From: Paracoccus acridae
Lineage (GTDB): Bacteria > Pseudomonadota > Alphaproteobacteria > Rhodobacterales > Rhodobacteraceae
Direction: 5' to 3'
NCBI RefSeq assembly: GCF_014642735.1
Contig: NZ_BMIV01000007.1
Span: 155,982 to 219,981, forward strand
DNA: 64,000 bases
In this document: positions 46,879 through 55,460 of the stretch, piece by piece
Position numbering within the stretch: the stretch's first letter is position 1
Layout of the letters: each line of letters opens with the position of its first letter
Made by a program: the position numbers and the translations under genes
The notes under the pieces: model-generated
What the model was told of the DNA's origin: nothing
Database searches by the model: none
What the model saw: the letters and a program-made list of their open reading frames with translations, nothing else

Positions 46879-48840
46879 ATGACAGCTGAATTCGGCCATT
46901 TCGCCCTGATCCTCGCCTTTGCGGTGTCGCTGTATCAGACGGTCGTGCCGCTGGTCGGCGCCTCGAAAGGGTGGGGGGGCTGGATGGACAGCGCCCGCCC
47001 GGCCGCCGTGGCGCAGTTCCTGCTGGTCGGGCTGTCCTTCGCGGCGCTGACGGTGGCCTTTGTCACCTCGGACTTCTCGGTGAAGCTGGTGTACGAGAAT
47101 TCGCATACCGCCAAGCCGATGATCTACAAGATCAGCGGCGTCTGGGGGAACCACGAAGGGTCGATGCTGCTGTGGGTGCTGATCTTGGCGCTGTTCGGGG
47201 CGGCGGCTGCGATCTTCGGCGACAACCTGCCCCCGGCCTTGCGGGCGCGGGTGCTGGCGGTGCAGGCGGCGATCGGCGCGGCCTTCTATGCCTTCATCAT
47301 CTTCACCTCGAACCCGTTTTTGCGGCTGGCAAGCCCGCCCTTCGACGGGCGCGACCTGAACCCGCTGCTGCAGGATCCTGGCCTGGCCTTCCACCCCCCG
47401 TTCCTTTACCTGGGCTATGTCGGCCTTTCGATGGCCTTCAGCTTCGCCGTCGCCGCCCTGATCGAGGGGCGGGTGGACGCCGCCTGGGCGCGCTGGGTGC
47501 GTCCCTGGACGCTGGCCGCCTGGATGTTCCTGACCATCGGCATCGCGCTGGGATCCTGGTGGGCCTATTACGAGCTTGGCTGGGGCGGCTTCTGGTTTTG
47601 GGATCCGGTGGAAAACGCCAGCTTCATGCCCTGGCTGCTGGCTGCAGCCCTGCTGCATTCCGCCATCGTCGTCGAAAAGCGCGAGGCGCTGAAAAGCTGG
47701 ACGATCCTTCTGGCGATCATGGCCTTCGGATTTTCCATGATCGGCACGTTCATCGTGCGTTCGGGCGTCATCACCTCGGTCCACAGCTTCGCAAGCGACC
47801 CGGCGCGGGGCGTGTTCATCCTGGGGATCCTGGTGTTCTTCACCGGCGGCGCGCTGACGCTTTACGCCGCGCGGGCGGGGCAGATGACCGCCAAGGGGAT
47901 CTTCGCGCCGGTGTCGCGCGAAGGCGCCCTGGTCCTGAACAACGTCCTGCTGGCGGTGTCGGCCTTCGTGGTCTTCATCGGCACCATGTGGCCCCTGATC
48001 GCCGAGATGCTGTGGGACCGCAAGCTGTCGGTGGGCGCGCCCTTCTTCAACCAGGCCTTCACGCCCTTCATGGTGGTGCTGGCGATGGTGCTGCCCCTGG
48101 GGTCGATCCTGCCCTGGAAACGCGCGACGCTCGGCCGGATCATGCGCCCCCTGTGGCCGGCCCTGCTGCTGACCGGGGCGGTGATGGCGCTGATCTTTGC
48201 CGTCTCGACCGGACGGTCGGCGATTGCGGTGATCGGGGCGGGGCTTGGCGCCTGGATCGTCTTCGGCGCGGTGGCCGAACTGGTCCACCGCACCGGCCAG
48301 TCGGGCCTGTCGCGCCTGGCGCGCCTGCCACGCGCCGACTGGGGCAAGGCCATCGCCCATGGCGGACTGGGCGTCACCTTCATCGGCGTCGCCCTTCTCA
48401 CCGCTTGGCAGGTCGAGGATATCCGCGTCGCGCAGATCGGCCAGCCGTTCCGGGTCGCCGATTACGACATCACCCTTGCCAGCGTCGATGAGGTCGAGGG
48501 GCCGAACTACGTCTCGACTACGGCCACCATGGAGGTCGCGCGGGATGGGCGACCGGTGGCGGTGCTGCATCCTGAAAAGCGGGTCTATCCCGTCCAGGCC
48601 ATGCCCACGACCGAGGCCGCGATCGACAACGGCATCTTCCGCGACATCTATCTGGTGATCGGGGATGCCCAGGCGGATGGGGGCTGGGCCGTGCGCACCT
48701 ATATCAAGCCCTTCGCCAACTGGATCTGGGCGGGATCCCTGCTGATGGCGCTTGGCGGGATCGTCAGCCTGTCCGACCGTCGCTATCGGGTGGCCGCAGG
48801 CGCCCGGCGCACGCCCGCCAGAACGGTGGCCGCGGAATGA
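46879..48840 (+). CDS. ccmF: Cytochrome c haem lyase subunit CcmF
   Basis: 653 residues, about 15 membrane helices. WWD domain WWAYYELGWGGFWFWDPVEN followed by ASFMPWLLAAALLHS; conserved His in FHPPFLYLGYVG, KISGVWGNHEGS and ITSVHSFASDP, probable haem ligands. It works with CcmH to ligate haem to apocytochrome c in the periplasm. MTAEFGHFA is the start, with GGAAGGA upstream. ccmH follows with ATGA overlap. Confidence 0.95.
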   Translation: MTAEFGHFALILAFAVSLYQTVVPLVGASKGWGGWMDSARPAAVAQFLLVGLSFAALTVAFVTSDFSVKLVYENSHTAKPMIYKISGVWGNHEGSMLLWVLILALFGAAAAIFGDNLPPALRARVLAVQAAIGAAFYAFIIFTSNPFLRLASPPFDGRDLNPLLQDPGLAFHPPFLYLGYVGLSMAFSFAVAALIEGRVDAAWARWVRPWTLAAWMFLTIGIALGSWWAYYELGWGGFWFWDPVENASFMPWLLAAALLHSAIVVEKREALKSWTILLAIMAFGFSMIGTFIVRSGVITSVHSFASDPARGVFILGILVFFTGGALTLYAARAGQMTAKGIFAPVSREGALVLNNVLLAVSAFVVFIGTMWPLIAEMLWDRKLSVGAPFFNQAFTPFMVVLAMVLPLGSILPWKRATLGRIMRPLWPALLLTGAVMALIFAVSTGRSAIAVIGAGLGAWIVFGAVAELVHRTGQSGLSRLARLPRADWGKAIAHGGLGVTFIGVALLTAWQVEDIRVAQIGQPFRVADYDITLASVDEVEGPNYVSTTATMEVARDGRPVAVLHPEKRVYPVQAMPTTEAAIDNGIFRDIYLVIGDAQADGGWAVRTYIKPFANWIWAGSLLMALGGIVSLSDRRYRVAAGARRTPARTVAAE

Positions 48841-49292
48841 GGCGGCTTGCCCTGGCACTCGCCCTGCTGCTGCCCATGGCGGCCTTCGCGGTGCAGCCCG
48901 ACGAGGTGCTGCCCGATCCCGCGGCCGAGGCGCGGGCGCGCGAGATTTCCCAAAAACTGCGTTGCCCGGTCTGCCAGGGCGAGAATATCGACGAATCGAA
49001 CGCACCGATCAGCCGCGATCTGCGGCTGTATGTGCGCGAACGGATCGTGGCGGGCGACAGCAACGACGAGGTAATCGACGCCGTCGTGGACCGCTTCGGC
49101 GAATTCGTGCTGTTCGAACCCCGCGCCCGGGGCGGCAACCTGGTCCTGTGGCTGGCCGGGCCGGTCATGGCGCTGCTGGCCTTGCTGGGGGCCTGGCGCT
49201 TCCTGCGGTCCCGCGCGACGGCCCGCCCCGAGGAAACCACGGCGCTGAGCCAGGCCGAGCGCGACCGGCTGGACCAGATCATGCGCGACTGA
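48837..49292 (+). CDS. ccmH: Cytochrome c maturation thiol-oxidoreductase CcmH/CycL
   Basis: 151 residues. Signal peptide MRRLALALALLLPMAAFAVQ, then a three-helix domain with the redox motif LRCPVCQGENIDESNAP (CxxC), then a C-terminal membrane anchor (NLVLWLAGPVMALLALLGAW). It reduces the CxxCH cysteines of apocytochrome c. It has no CcmI-like TPR extension; ccmI is not in this window. Confidence 0.93.
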   Translation: MRRLALALALLLPMAAFAVQPDEVLPDPAAEARAREISQKLRCPVCQGENIDESNAPISRDLRLYVRERIVAGDSNDEVIDAVVDRFGEFVLFEPRARGGNLVLWLAGPVMALLALLGAWRFLRSRATARPEETTALSQAERDRLDQIMRD

Positions 49293-49354
49293 CGCCGGGT
49301 CGCGCTTTCCCCCTGCGCGGTTTCGGTCATGATGCCGCCAAAAGGGGGACCGCC

Positions 49355-50125
49355 ATGACTTACGAAACCATCGAATTCGCCGTCAGCGAAGGCGTCGCCA
49401 CGCTGACCCTGAATCGCCCGCAGGTGATGAACGCGCTCAGCAGTCGGATGCGGGCCGAGATCACGGAGGCGGTGACGACCCTGCCCCCCGAAGCGCGTTG
49501 CCTGGTCATCACCGGCGCCGGGCGGGGCTTCTGTTCGGGGCAGGATCTGACCGATCGGGCCGCGGCAGCCGATTTGGAAGGCACGCTGCGCGACGAATAC
49601 GAACCCATGCTGCGGGCGATCCGCGCCTGCCGCGCGCCGGTGATCGCGGCGGTGAACGGAGTCGCGGCGGGGGCGGGGGCGAACCTGGCCCTGGCCGCCG
49701 ACGTGGTGATCGCCACCGAAAGCGCCAGCTTCATCCAGGCCTTCGCGCGGATCGGGCTGGTCCCGGATGCAGGCGGCACCTTCGTCATTCCCCGCGCCGT
49801 GGGCATGGCGCGGGCCATGGGTATGATGCTGTTCGCCGAACCCGTCAGCGCCCGCCAGGCCGCCGATTGGGGGCTGATCTGGGAAGCGCTGCCGGATGCG
49901 GATTTCGCCGAAGGCATCGCCACCCGGGCGCGGCAACTGGCGCAAGGACCGACGGCCGCCTATCTGGCGATCCGCGAAGCCGTCGCGGCATCCACCCAGA
50001 ACGACATGGACGCGCAGCTTGCGCTGGAGGCGCGGCTGCAAGGTGCGGCGGGCCGGACAGCGGATTTCGTCGAAGGGGTGACGGCCTTCCTGGAAAAGCG
50101 CCCGGCGCGGTTCACCGGACGCTAG
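49355..50125 (+). CDS. Enoyl-CoA hydratase/isomerase family protein
   Basis: 256 residues of the crotonase family. VATLTLNRPQVMNALSSRM, CoA-binding GAGRGFCSGQDLTDR, oxyanion-hole and Glu region VNGVAAGAGANLALAADVVI and FARIGLVPDAGGTFVI. The GQDL and the second Asp pattern resemble PaaG-type isomerases of phenylacetate degradation, but no other paa gene is nearby, so the substrate is not assigned. The stop overlaps the convergent NUDIX stop (CTAG). Confidence 0.88.
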   Translation: MTYETIEFAVSEGVATLTLNRPQVMNALSSRMRAEITEAVTTLPPEARCLVITGAGRGFCSGQDLTDRAAAADLEGTLRDEYEPMLRAIRACRAPVIAAVNGVAAGAGANLALAADVVIATESASFIQAFARIGLVPDAGGTFVIPRAVGMARAMGMMLFAEPVSARQAADWGLIWEALPDADFAEGIATRARQLAQGPTAAYLAIREAVAASTQNDMDAQLALEARLQGAAGRTADFVEGVTAFLEKRPARFTGR

Positions 50126-50817
50126 GCGATCTGCGCGAAACGCGGGGCAGGGGTCCGGTTGTCGAAGAAGGGCACCGTGTCAGGCACCGGCAAGGGCGCG
50201 TCGGGCGCCAAGCCCGCGATCAGGTCGGCCAGTTCGGCCAGCACGACCTCGGTGATGAAGGGCAGGTCCAGAGCGCGCGCCTGGGCCAGGGGCACCCAGT
50301 GCAGGTGCGAAAGCTCGTCGCAGGCGCGGCTGAAGTCGTCGGGGTCGGTCGCCAGGCAGGCGGCGTCGGCCACGAAGAAATGCGCATCGAACCGGCGCGG
50401 GCGGCCCGGCGGGGTGATGGCGCGGAACAGATAGGTCAGGGAGGCGGCGTCGGGGGCAAGCCCCGCCTCGGCAAAGCCCGGCCAGTCGCAGCGGCCGGGA
50501 CGGCCGATCAACTGGCCCGTTTCCTCGGCCAGTTCGCGCAGGGCGGCGGCGGCAATGGCATCGGGGTGGGGCGTGCAATCGGGGCGGGGTTCCCGTGCCA
50601 GGCGGCTTCGATGCGGCTCCGCAAGGGGCGCCGCCAGCGACACGGCCGCGTCCGAGGCATCGACCGCGCCCCCTGGAAAGACGTATTTCGACGGCATGAA
50701 GACCGCCCCCGCGCCGCGCATCCCCATCAGGACCGAACTGCCGCCCCCCGTCCCGCCGCCCGTCCTGCGCAGCAGGATGACGGTCGCCGCGTCGCGGATG
50801 GGGGTGGGGTCGGTCAC
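50122..50817 (-). CDS. NUDIX hydrolase
   Basis: 231 residues from a GTG that overlaps the upstream DUF983 stop (GTGA). It has the NUDIX helix AALRELAEETGQLIG, but the Gly-rich start of the NUDIX box (KYVFPGGAVDASD) is separated from it by about 40 residues, as in the NUDT7/NUDT19-like group, some of which hydrolyse CoA esters. Substrate unknown. Confidence 0.85.
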   Translation of the reverse strand: MTDPTPIRDAATVILLRRTGGGTGGGSSVLMGMRGAGAVFMPSKYVFPGGAVDASDAAVSLAAPLAEPHRSRLAREPRPDCTPHPDAIAAAALRELAEETGQLIGRPGRCDWPGFAEAGLAPDAASLTYLFRAITPPGRPRRFDAHFFVADAACLATDPDDFSRACDELSHLHWVPLAQARALDLPFITEVVLAELADLIAGLAPDAPLPVPDTVPFFDNRTPAPRFAQIA

Positions 50818-51221
50818 GCCGAGGTCACGGGTCGCGCGCCGAACCCGTGCATCCGCCGGGCCCATTGCAGGCCCACGAAGGCCCCCTTGATGCGCGGCAA
50901 CAGCAGCAGCGACAGGATCACGGCGCCCAGGCTGAAGGTCCAGATCATCGTCATCGCGGATGGCCGCCATGCGACATAGCTGGCCAGCAGGATCGGCGCG
51001 CCCAGATGCGAGACAAGCAGGATCGTCAGATAAGCCGGGCCGTCATCGGCACGCTGATGATGCAAGGCCTCGCCGCAGGACGGGCAATGATCGGCGACCT
51101 TCAGGAAGGACCGGAACAGCTTCCCCTCGCCGCAGGCGGGGCAGCGGCCCCGGGAACCGCGAAGCACTGCCTGTCCGGTCGGACGCTCGGACATATCGGA
51201 CGGTGCGGCTTGGGACGACAT
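50814..51221 (-). CDS. DUF983 membrane protein with zinc ribbon
   Basis: 135 residues. Zinc-ribbon GRCPACGEGKLFRSFLKVADHCPSCGEAL, then HHQRADDGPAYLT and two membrane helices (ILLVSHLGAPILLASYVAW and WTFSLGAVILSLLLLP). DUF983 proteins are common in alphaproteobacteria, often near cytochrome oxidase or NUDIX genes. Function unknown. Confidence 0.88.
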   Translation of the reverse strand: MSSQAAPSDMSERPTGQAVLRGSRGRCPACGEGKLFRSFLKVADHCPSCGEALHHQRADDGPAYLTILLVSHLGAPILLASYVAWRPSAMTMIWTFSLGAVILSLLLLPRIKGAFVGLQWARRMHGFGARPVTSA

Positions 51222-51305
51222 GGCAATCTCCGGGTTGGTCGGGCGTTGCCAATGTAGGGGCTGATCGGGCGGGATACCAGACCGGTTCCCGTGCCTTTCG
51301 ACGCC

Positions 51306-52691
51306 TCAGCAGACCGGCTGCGTCGGCGCCATTAGCACGCGGTTGCGCCCCAGCGACTTGGCGGCGATCATCGCGCGGTCCGCACGTTCAAGCGCGATTT
51401 CCGCCAGGATGTCGGGGCGGCTGATGCAGAAGGGCGTCTGTTCCAGCGCCACCCCGATCGACAGCGTGGCCTGAACCTCGCCTCCGCCCGAGATGCGGGG
51501 CAACAGCGTGGGCTGCGCTTCGACGGCGCGGCGGATTTCCTCGGCCATCCGAAGCGCCTCGGCCTCGGTCGCGTTGGGCAGCACGACCAGGAACTCCTCT
51601 CCTCCCAAGCGGGCGGTCAGGCCGCGGCTGGACACGATCTCCTCGACCCGGTGGGCGATGTCGCACAGGACGGCGTCGCCCGCCGCATGGCCGAAGCTGT
51701 CGTTGATCGCCTTGAAGCGGTCCAGATCCAGCGCCATCACGGCAAATCCCGATTGCCGCCGCATGGCGCCGCGCGCGATCTCGACCAGGCGGGGCAGGGC
51801 ATAGCGGCGGTTGTAAAGGCCGGTCAGCGGATCGGACATAGCCCAGGCCATGTTGCGCTTCATCTCCTCGCGCCGGGTGTCGGCACGGCGCTTGCGGTCA
51901 AGCTGGTTGCGCAAGGCCAGGGCGGCGATTTCGGCATTGTTGTCCTCGGCCGGGTCCAGGGGCAGCACCTCGCCCGCGCCCAGATCCAGCGCGATGGCGC
52001 AGAGCTCCTCGCGCTCGGGCGCGACAAGGACGGCAAAGCCCGCCTCCTTCGATCCGTTGCGCGATCGCAGTTCGGACAGAAGCTGCAGGCCGTCGCCCTT
52101 GCGGTCGATGTCGGCGGCGATGATGTAGAGATCCGCGCCATCGCCCTGCGCCGCCGCGCTGAGCGTTTCATCGGGGCTGGAAATGGCGAATCGGCAGTTC
52201 AGGCGCGGTTGCAGGGCATGGCGCCAGCGTTGCGCCCGCGCGGGCTGGTCGGCCACCAGCACGACATTCCCCGACGGCGCGTGGGCAAAGCCCGCCGCCT
52301 GTTCGGCCATGGCGAAGTCCGGCGGATCCTCCGCCTCGGCGTCCCGCAGAAGGCCGCGGACGCGGGCCAGCAGCATCTGTTCATCGACCCGCGGATCCAG
52401 AACGGCCGCCGCGCCCGCCTCCAGCGCCTCGACCCGGCGCTGCCCGTTGGCGAGAACCAGGACCGGTGTACGGGGGCGTTCCACCGACACCATGCGAAAG
52501 AAATCGGGCAGCGGCACATCGGTGAAGCCCGGTCCCAGCAGAATCAGATCCGGGCGCCCAAGGCGCAGTTGCGACAGAAGTTCGGTTGCCGAAGCGGCCG
52601 CCAGCACATCGTAACAGGCGCCCGACAGCCTGACCTTGAGGCTGATCCGGCTGGTTGCACTGCTTTCCGCGATAAGGATACGCGCAGTCAC
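51306..52691 (-). CDS. PleD-like diguanylate cyclase with two degenerate receiver domains
   Basis: 461 residues. Two CheY-like domains and a C-terminal GGDEF domain (LTGLYNRRYALPRLVEIA; active site LGGEEFLVVLP; metal Asp in VMALDLDRFKAIND). GGEEF predicts c-di-GMP synthesis. The position of the phosphoacceptor Asp reads Gly in receiver 1 (DLILLGPGFTDVPLP) and Ala in receiver 2 (ADLYIIAADID), so classical activation by phosphorylation is unlikely. The RxxD inhibition site is also absent (RGLT before GGEEF). GTG start with GGGGCG upstream. It is divergent from the DUF3572/H-NOX-like/GGDEF operon. Confidence 0.88.
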   Translation of the reverse strand: MTARILIAESSATSRISLKVRLSGACYDVLAAASATELLSQLRLGRPDLILLGPGFTDVPLPDFFRMVSVERPRTPVLVLANGQRRVEALEAGAAAVLDPRVDEQMLLARVRGLLRDAEAEDPPDFAMAEQAAGFAHAPSGNVVLVADQPARAQRWRHALQPRLNCRFAISSPDETLSAAAQGDGADLYIIAADIDRKGDGLQLLSELRSRNGSKEAGFAVLVAPEREELCAIALDLGAGEVLPLDPAEDNNAEIAALALRNQLDRKRRADTRREEMKRNMAWAMSDPLTGLYNRRYALPRLVEIARGAMRRQSGFAVMALDLDRFKAINDSFGHAAGDAVLCDIAHRVEEIVSSRGLTARLGGEEFLVVLPNATEAEALRMAEEIRRAVEAQPTLLPRISGGGEVQATLSIGVALEQTPFCISRPDILAEIALERADRAMIAAKSLGRNRVLMAPTQPVC

Positions 52692-52790
52692 AGATAACGC
52701 CCCTTTACGACAATTTTCCAAAGAATTGCATTGATTCCTTAACAAAGGGTTTCCAAACAGGCATCACTGGCCGCATCGGGGAAACATGTG

Positions 52791-53078
52791 ATGACATATA
52801 CGCGAGAATCCGCGCAGGACCTGGCCATGGGCGTTCTTCTCTACATGGTGGAACGGCCCGAACTGCTGGGCGGCTTTCTGGGGGCGACCGGCCTTCAACC
52901 CCAGGATCTGCGCCAGGCGGCCGGCAATCCCGACATCGCCCTGCATGTCCTGGACTATCTGCTGGAAGACGACCAGCGGGTGCTGGAAGCTGCGGCGGAC
53001 TTGCAGGTCGTGCCGGGCGACCTGATGCAGGCCCGCACGGCCCTGGCCGGCCCTGGCAGCTACGGATGGGAAATCTGA
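52791..53078 (+). CDS. DUF3572-family protein
   Basis: 95 residues, helical, no signal. RESAQDLAMGVLLYMVERPE and FLGATGLQPQDLRQAA plus VLDYLLEDDQRVLEAA match DUF3572 as I remember it. A GTG lies one codon upstream of the ATG chosen. In the same direction as the H-NOX-like gene, 52 bp before it. Function unknown. Confidence 0.82.
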   Translation: MTYTRESAQDLAMGVLLYMVERPELLGGFLGATGLQPQDLRQAAGNPDIALHVLDYLLEDDQRVLEAAADLQVVPGDLMQARTALAGPGSYGWEI

Positions 53079-53130
53079 CGTTGGGAATTTCTTCACCTCT
53101 TGCCCTTATCACGGGCGGCGGAGGTGACAC

Positions 53131-53646
53131 ATGCACGATCTGGTCAGCCGCGCGATCGAGAAATTCCTGACCGAGCAATCGGTTTCCCTTGAAGACCGGG
53201 CGGGCACCCTGCCTCCGGGCCAGTTGCTGCATGATGCTGCGCGCAACCTGGACAAGCCCGTCGACGAACTGGCCGAGGATCTGGGGGCATGGCTGGTCCA
53301 GCAAGAGGAAATCTGGCGCCTGCTGCGTTTCTGCGGCCGGGATTTCCTGGATTTCCTTCTGCGGCTCGAGGAGTTGCCGGACCGCATCCGGCTGATCACG
53401 GATGATGTCGATATTCCTGAAATCGGCCTGTCGCGCGGCGATGACGGGCTGCTCTGGGTGACGTTCACGGATGGATCGCCCATCTGGACGTCCCTGCTGG
53501 CCGGGCTGCTGCGGGCCATGGCCGACGATTATGGCACGCTTTGCGTGATCTTCCGGCAGGACGGGGGCCTGTGCATCGACGTGTCGGACCTGGCCTTCGC
53601 CGCCGCGCGCACCTTCCACCTGTCGGCCAGGGGGCAGGGGCGATGA
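53131..53646 (+). CDS. H-NOX-like (HNOB) protein lacking the haem ligand
   Basis: 171 residues. It starts MHDLVSRAIEKFLTEQSVSL and has the H-NOX helical frame: LGAWLVQQEEIWRLLRFCGR, FLDFLLRLEELPDRIRLI, then the beta part and LRAMADDYGTLCVIF. In haem-binding members a proximal His lies in the helix corresponding to about residues 80-95 and a YxSxR motif follows. Here the only histidines are His2, His34 and one near the C-terminus, and the YxSxR region reads VTFTDGSP. It may bind another ligand or act as a protein partner. ATGA overlap with the next gene, a HNOBA-GGDEF cyclase. Confidence 0.8.
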   Translation: MHDLVSRAIEKFLTEQSVSLEDRAGTLPPGQLLHDAARNLDKPVDELAEDLGAWLVQQEEIWRLLRFCGRDFLDFLLRLEELPDRIRLITDDVDIPEIGLSRGDDGLLWVTFTDGSPIWTSLLAGLLRAMADDYGTLCVIFRQDGGLCIDVSDLAFAAARTFHLSARGQGR

Positions 53647-54653
53647 CCCATGCCCTGACCCTTGGGCAAGCCGCCCTGGACCGCCTGATGCCCATGCATC
53701 TGTGCATCGCGGATTGCGGGCAGATCCATTTTGCCGGTCCGACCATGCGCAAGCTGATGCCGCCCGGCGCCCAGGGCGTCGAGGATATCTTCGTCGAGGC
53801 AAGGGGCATCGCGACCGGCCATGTCATCGGCGCCATCCGCGCGGCGGAACCTGGCGACCGCCTGGCCCTGCGCCTGCGCCATCACGGGCAGTTGATGCTG
53901 CGCGGCCATGTCGTCGCGCCGGGGTTCGGTGGGCTGCTGCTGAATTTCGGCTTCGGGGTGTCGCTGTCGGACGCGGTCGCCGCCTTCGGCCTGACCGAGG
54001 GAGACTTCGCCCCCACGGAACTCGCGCTTGAACTGATGTTCCTGCAAGAGGCGAACCGGGCCATCCAGCAGGAACTTGCCCGCTTCAACCGCCACCTGAT
54101 GCTGGCCCGCCAGGATGCCGAGCGAGAGGCCCATACCGATGCCCTGACAGGTCTGCTCAACCGCCGGGGCCTGCAGGCAGTGATGCGCAATGCCCTGGAT
54201 CCCAAGGGCGGGATGCAGGGTTTCGCCCTGGTTCATCTGGACCTGGACAATTTCAAGCAGGTCAACGACCGGCTGGGCCATGGCGCGGGCGACCGCTTGC
54301 TGGGCAATGTCGCCCGCGTGCTGGGCCGGGCGGTCCGGTCGCGCGATCACGTCGCGCGGATCGGCGGGGACGAATTCGTGCTGATCCTGGGGGGAAGCTG
54401 GACCTGCCAGGCGCTGACCGCCATCGGCATGCGGATCGTCCAGGGCATCGAGGCCGTCTCGCCCGAAGACTGCGCTGTATCGGCAAGCCTGGGGATCGTG
54501 CTGTCCGCAGGCTATGGCCCGGACGGCATCGAGCGGATGCTGGATGATGCCGACGTGGCGCTTTATCGGTCGAAACGGGCCGGCAAGGGTCGCGTCTCGA
54601 TCGCGCCCCTGCCGGTGGACGCCGCCGTCAAGCCGCTGCCAGGGCCGCGATGA
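53643..54653 (+). CDS. Diguanylate cyclase with N-terminal HNOBA-like domain
   Basis: 336 residues. N-terminal HNOBA/PAS-like domain (LDRLMPMHLCIADCGQIHFA to about residue 110), a helical signalling linker (ELMFLQEANRAIQQELARFNR) and a GGDEF domain with RIGGDEFVLILGG, metal Asp in VHLDLDNFKQVND and an I-site RSRD five residues before GGDEF. An active, product-inhibited cyclase is expected. HNOBA domains are typical partners of H-NOX, in line with the coupled upstream gene. Its end overlaps convergent tpiA by 26 bp. Confidence 0.9.
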   Translation: MTHALTLGQAALDRLMPMHLCIADCGQIHFAGPTMRKLMPPGAQGVEDIFVEARGIATGHVIGAIRAAEPGDRLALRLRHHGQLMLRGHVVAPGFGGLLLNFGFGVSLSDAVAAFGLTEGDFAPTELALELMFLQEANRAIQQELARFNRHLMLARQDAEREAHTDALTGLLNRRGLQAVMRNALDPKGGMQGFALVHLDLDNFKQVNDRLGHGAGDRLLGNVARVLGRAVRSRDHVARIGGDEFVLILGGSWTCQALTAIGMRIVQGIEAVSPEDCAVSASLGIVLSAGYGPDGIERMLDDADVALYRSKRAGKGRVSIAPLPVDAAVKPLPGPR

Positions 54654-55371
54654 TCGGTCCGAAATCGACGGCCTTCAGGCTTGCCCCGCCGACCAGGGCG
54701 CCGTCCACATCGGGAACGGCAAAGATCTCGGCCGCATTGCCCGGCTTGACGCTGCCGCCATAAAGCAGGCGCACCTGCGCCGCGTCCTGCACCTTGCCCG
54801 CCAGGCGTTCCCGCATCAGCGCATGAACCTCGGCGATCTGGTCGGCGGTGGGGGTGCGCCCTGTGCCTATGGCCCAGACGGGTTCATAGGCGATGACGGT
54901 ATTGGCAGCCGTGGCCCCCTCGGGGATCGACCCGTCCAGTTGCGAAGCGATGACCGTCAATGTCTCGTCGCCGTCCCGCTGCGCCTCGGTTTCGCCCACG
55001 CAGATGATCGCCGTCAACCCGGCGGCATGGGCGGCCGCGGCCTTTGCCGCCACCATCGCATCGGTCTCGCCATAGTCGGCGCGGCGTTCGGAATGTCCCA
55101 GGATCACATAGGCCGCGCCCGCATCCTTAAGCTGGCCTGCCGCGATGTCGCCGGTATGCGCGCCCGAGCGGTTGGCATGACAGTCCTGCCCGCCAAGGGC
55201 GATGGCATCGCCCGCCCTTGCCTTCATCGGATGCAGAAGGACGGCAGGCGGACAGATCACGACCTCGCAGCCGGGGGCCGGATGGGCCGTGACCAGGGCG
55301 TCGATCTCGGCCAAGGCGGCCAGGTCGCCGTTCATCTTCCAGTTTCCAGCAGCCAGTTTGCGCGGTGCCAT
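54628..55371 (-). CDS. tpiA: Triose-phosphate isomerase
   Basis: 247 residues. N-terminal KLAAGNWKMNGDL (catalytic Lys, Asn), AAYVILGHSERRADYGE (His electrophile), VIAYEPVWAIGTGRTP (catalytic Glu) and LLYGGSVKPGNAAE. It interconverts DHAP and G3P. The 3' end overlaps the convergent GGDEF gene by 26 bp. Confidence 0.97.
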   Translation of the reverse strand: MAPRKLAAGNWKMNGDLAALAEIDALVTAHPAPGCEVVICPPAVLLHPMKARAGDAIALGGQDCHANRSGAHTGDIAAGQLKDAGAAYVILGHSERRADYGETDAMVAAKAAAAHAAGLTAIICVGETEAQRDGDETLTVIASQLDGSIPEGATAANTVIAYEPVWAIGTGRTPTADQIAEVHALMRERLAGKVQDAAQVRLLYGGSVKPGNAAEIFAVPDVDGALVGGASLKAVDFGPIIAALAAA

Positions 55372-55460
55372 GCTGTTCCTCCAAGCGTTTGCAGAGGCTT
55401 AGGGGCAGGGTCCGGGCTTCGCAATGATGATAGCGACGAAACCCCGCGCAAATTGCCCCA

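Noticed and set aside
46216..49005. 929-codon minus-strand frame opposite ccmF
   Set aside because: Extremely Arg/His/Gly/Asp-rich, no hydrophobic core, antisense to ccmF.
52731..52755. TTAAC half-site between the two c-di-GMP operons as a CtrA site
   Set aside because: The second half (TTTC at N7) has two mismatches; not enough to call.
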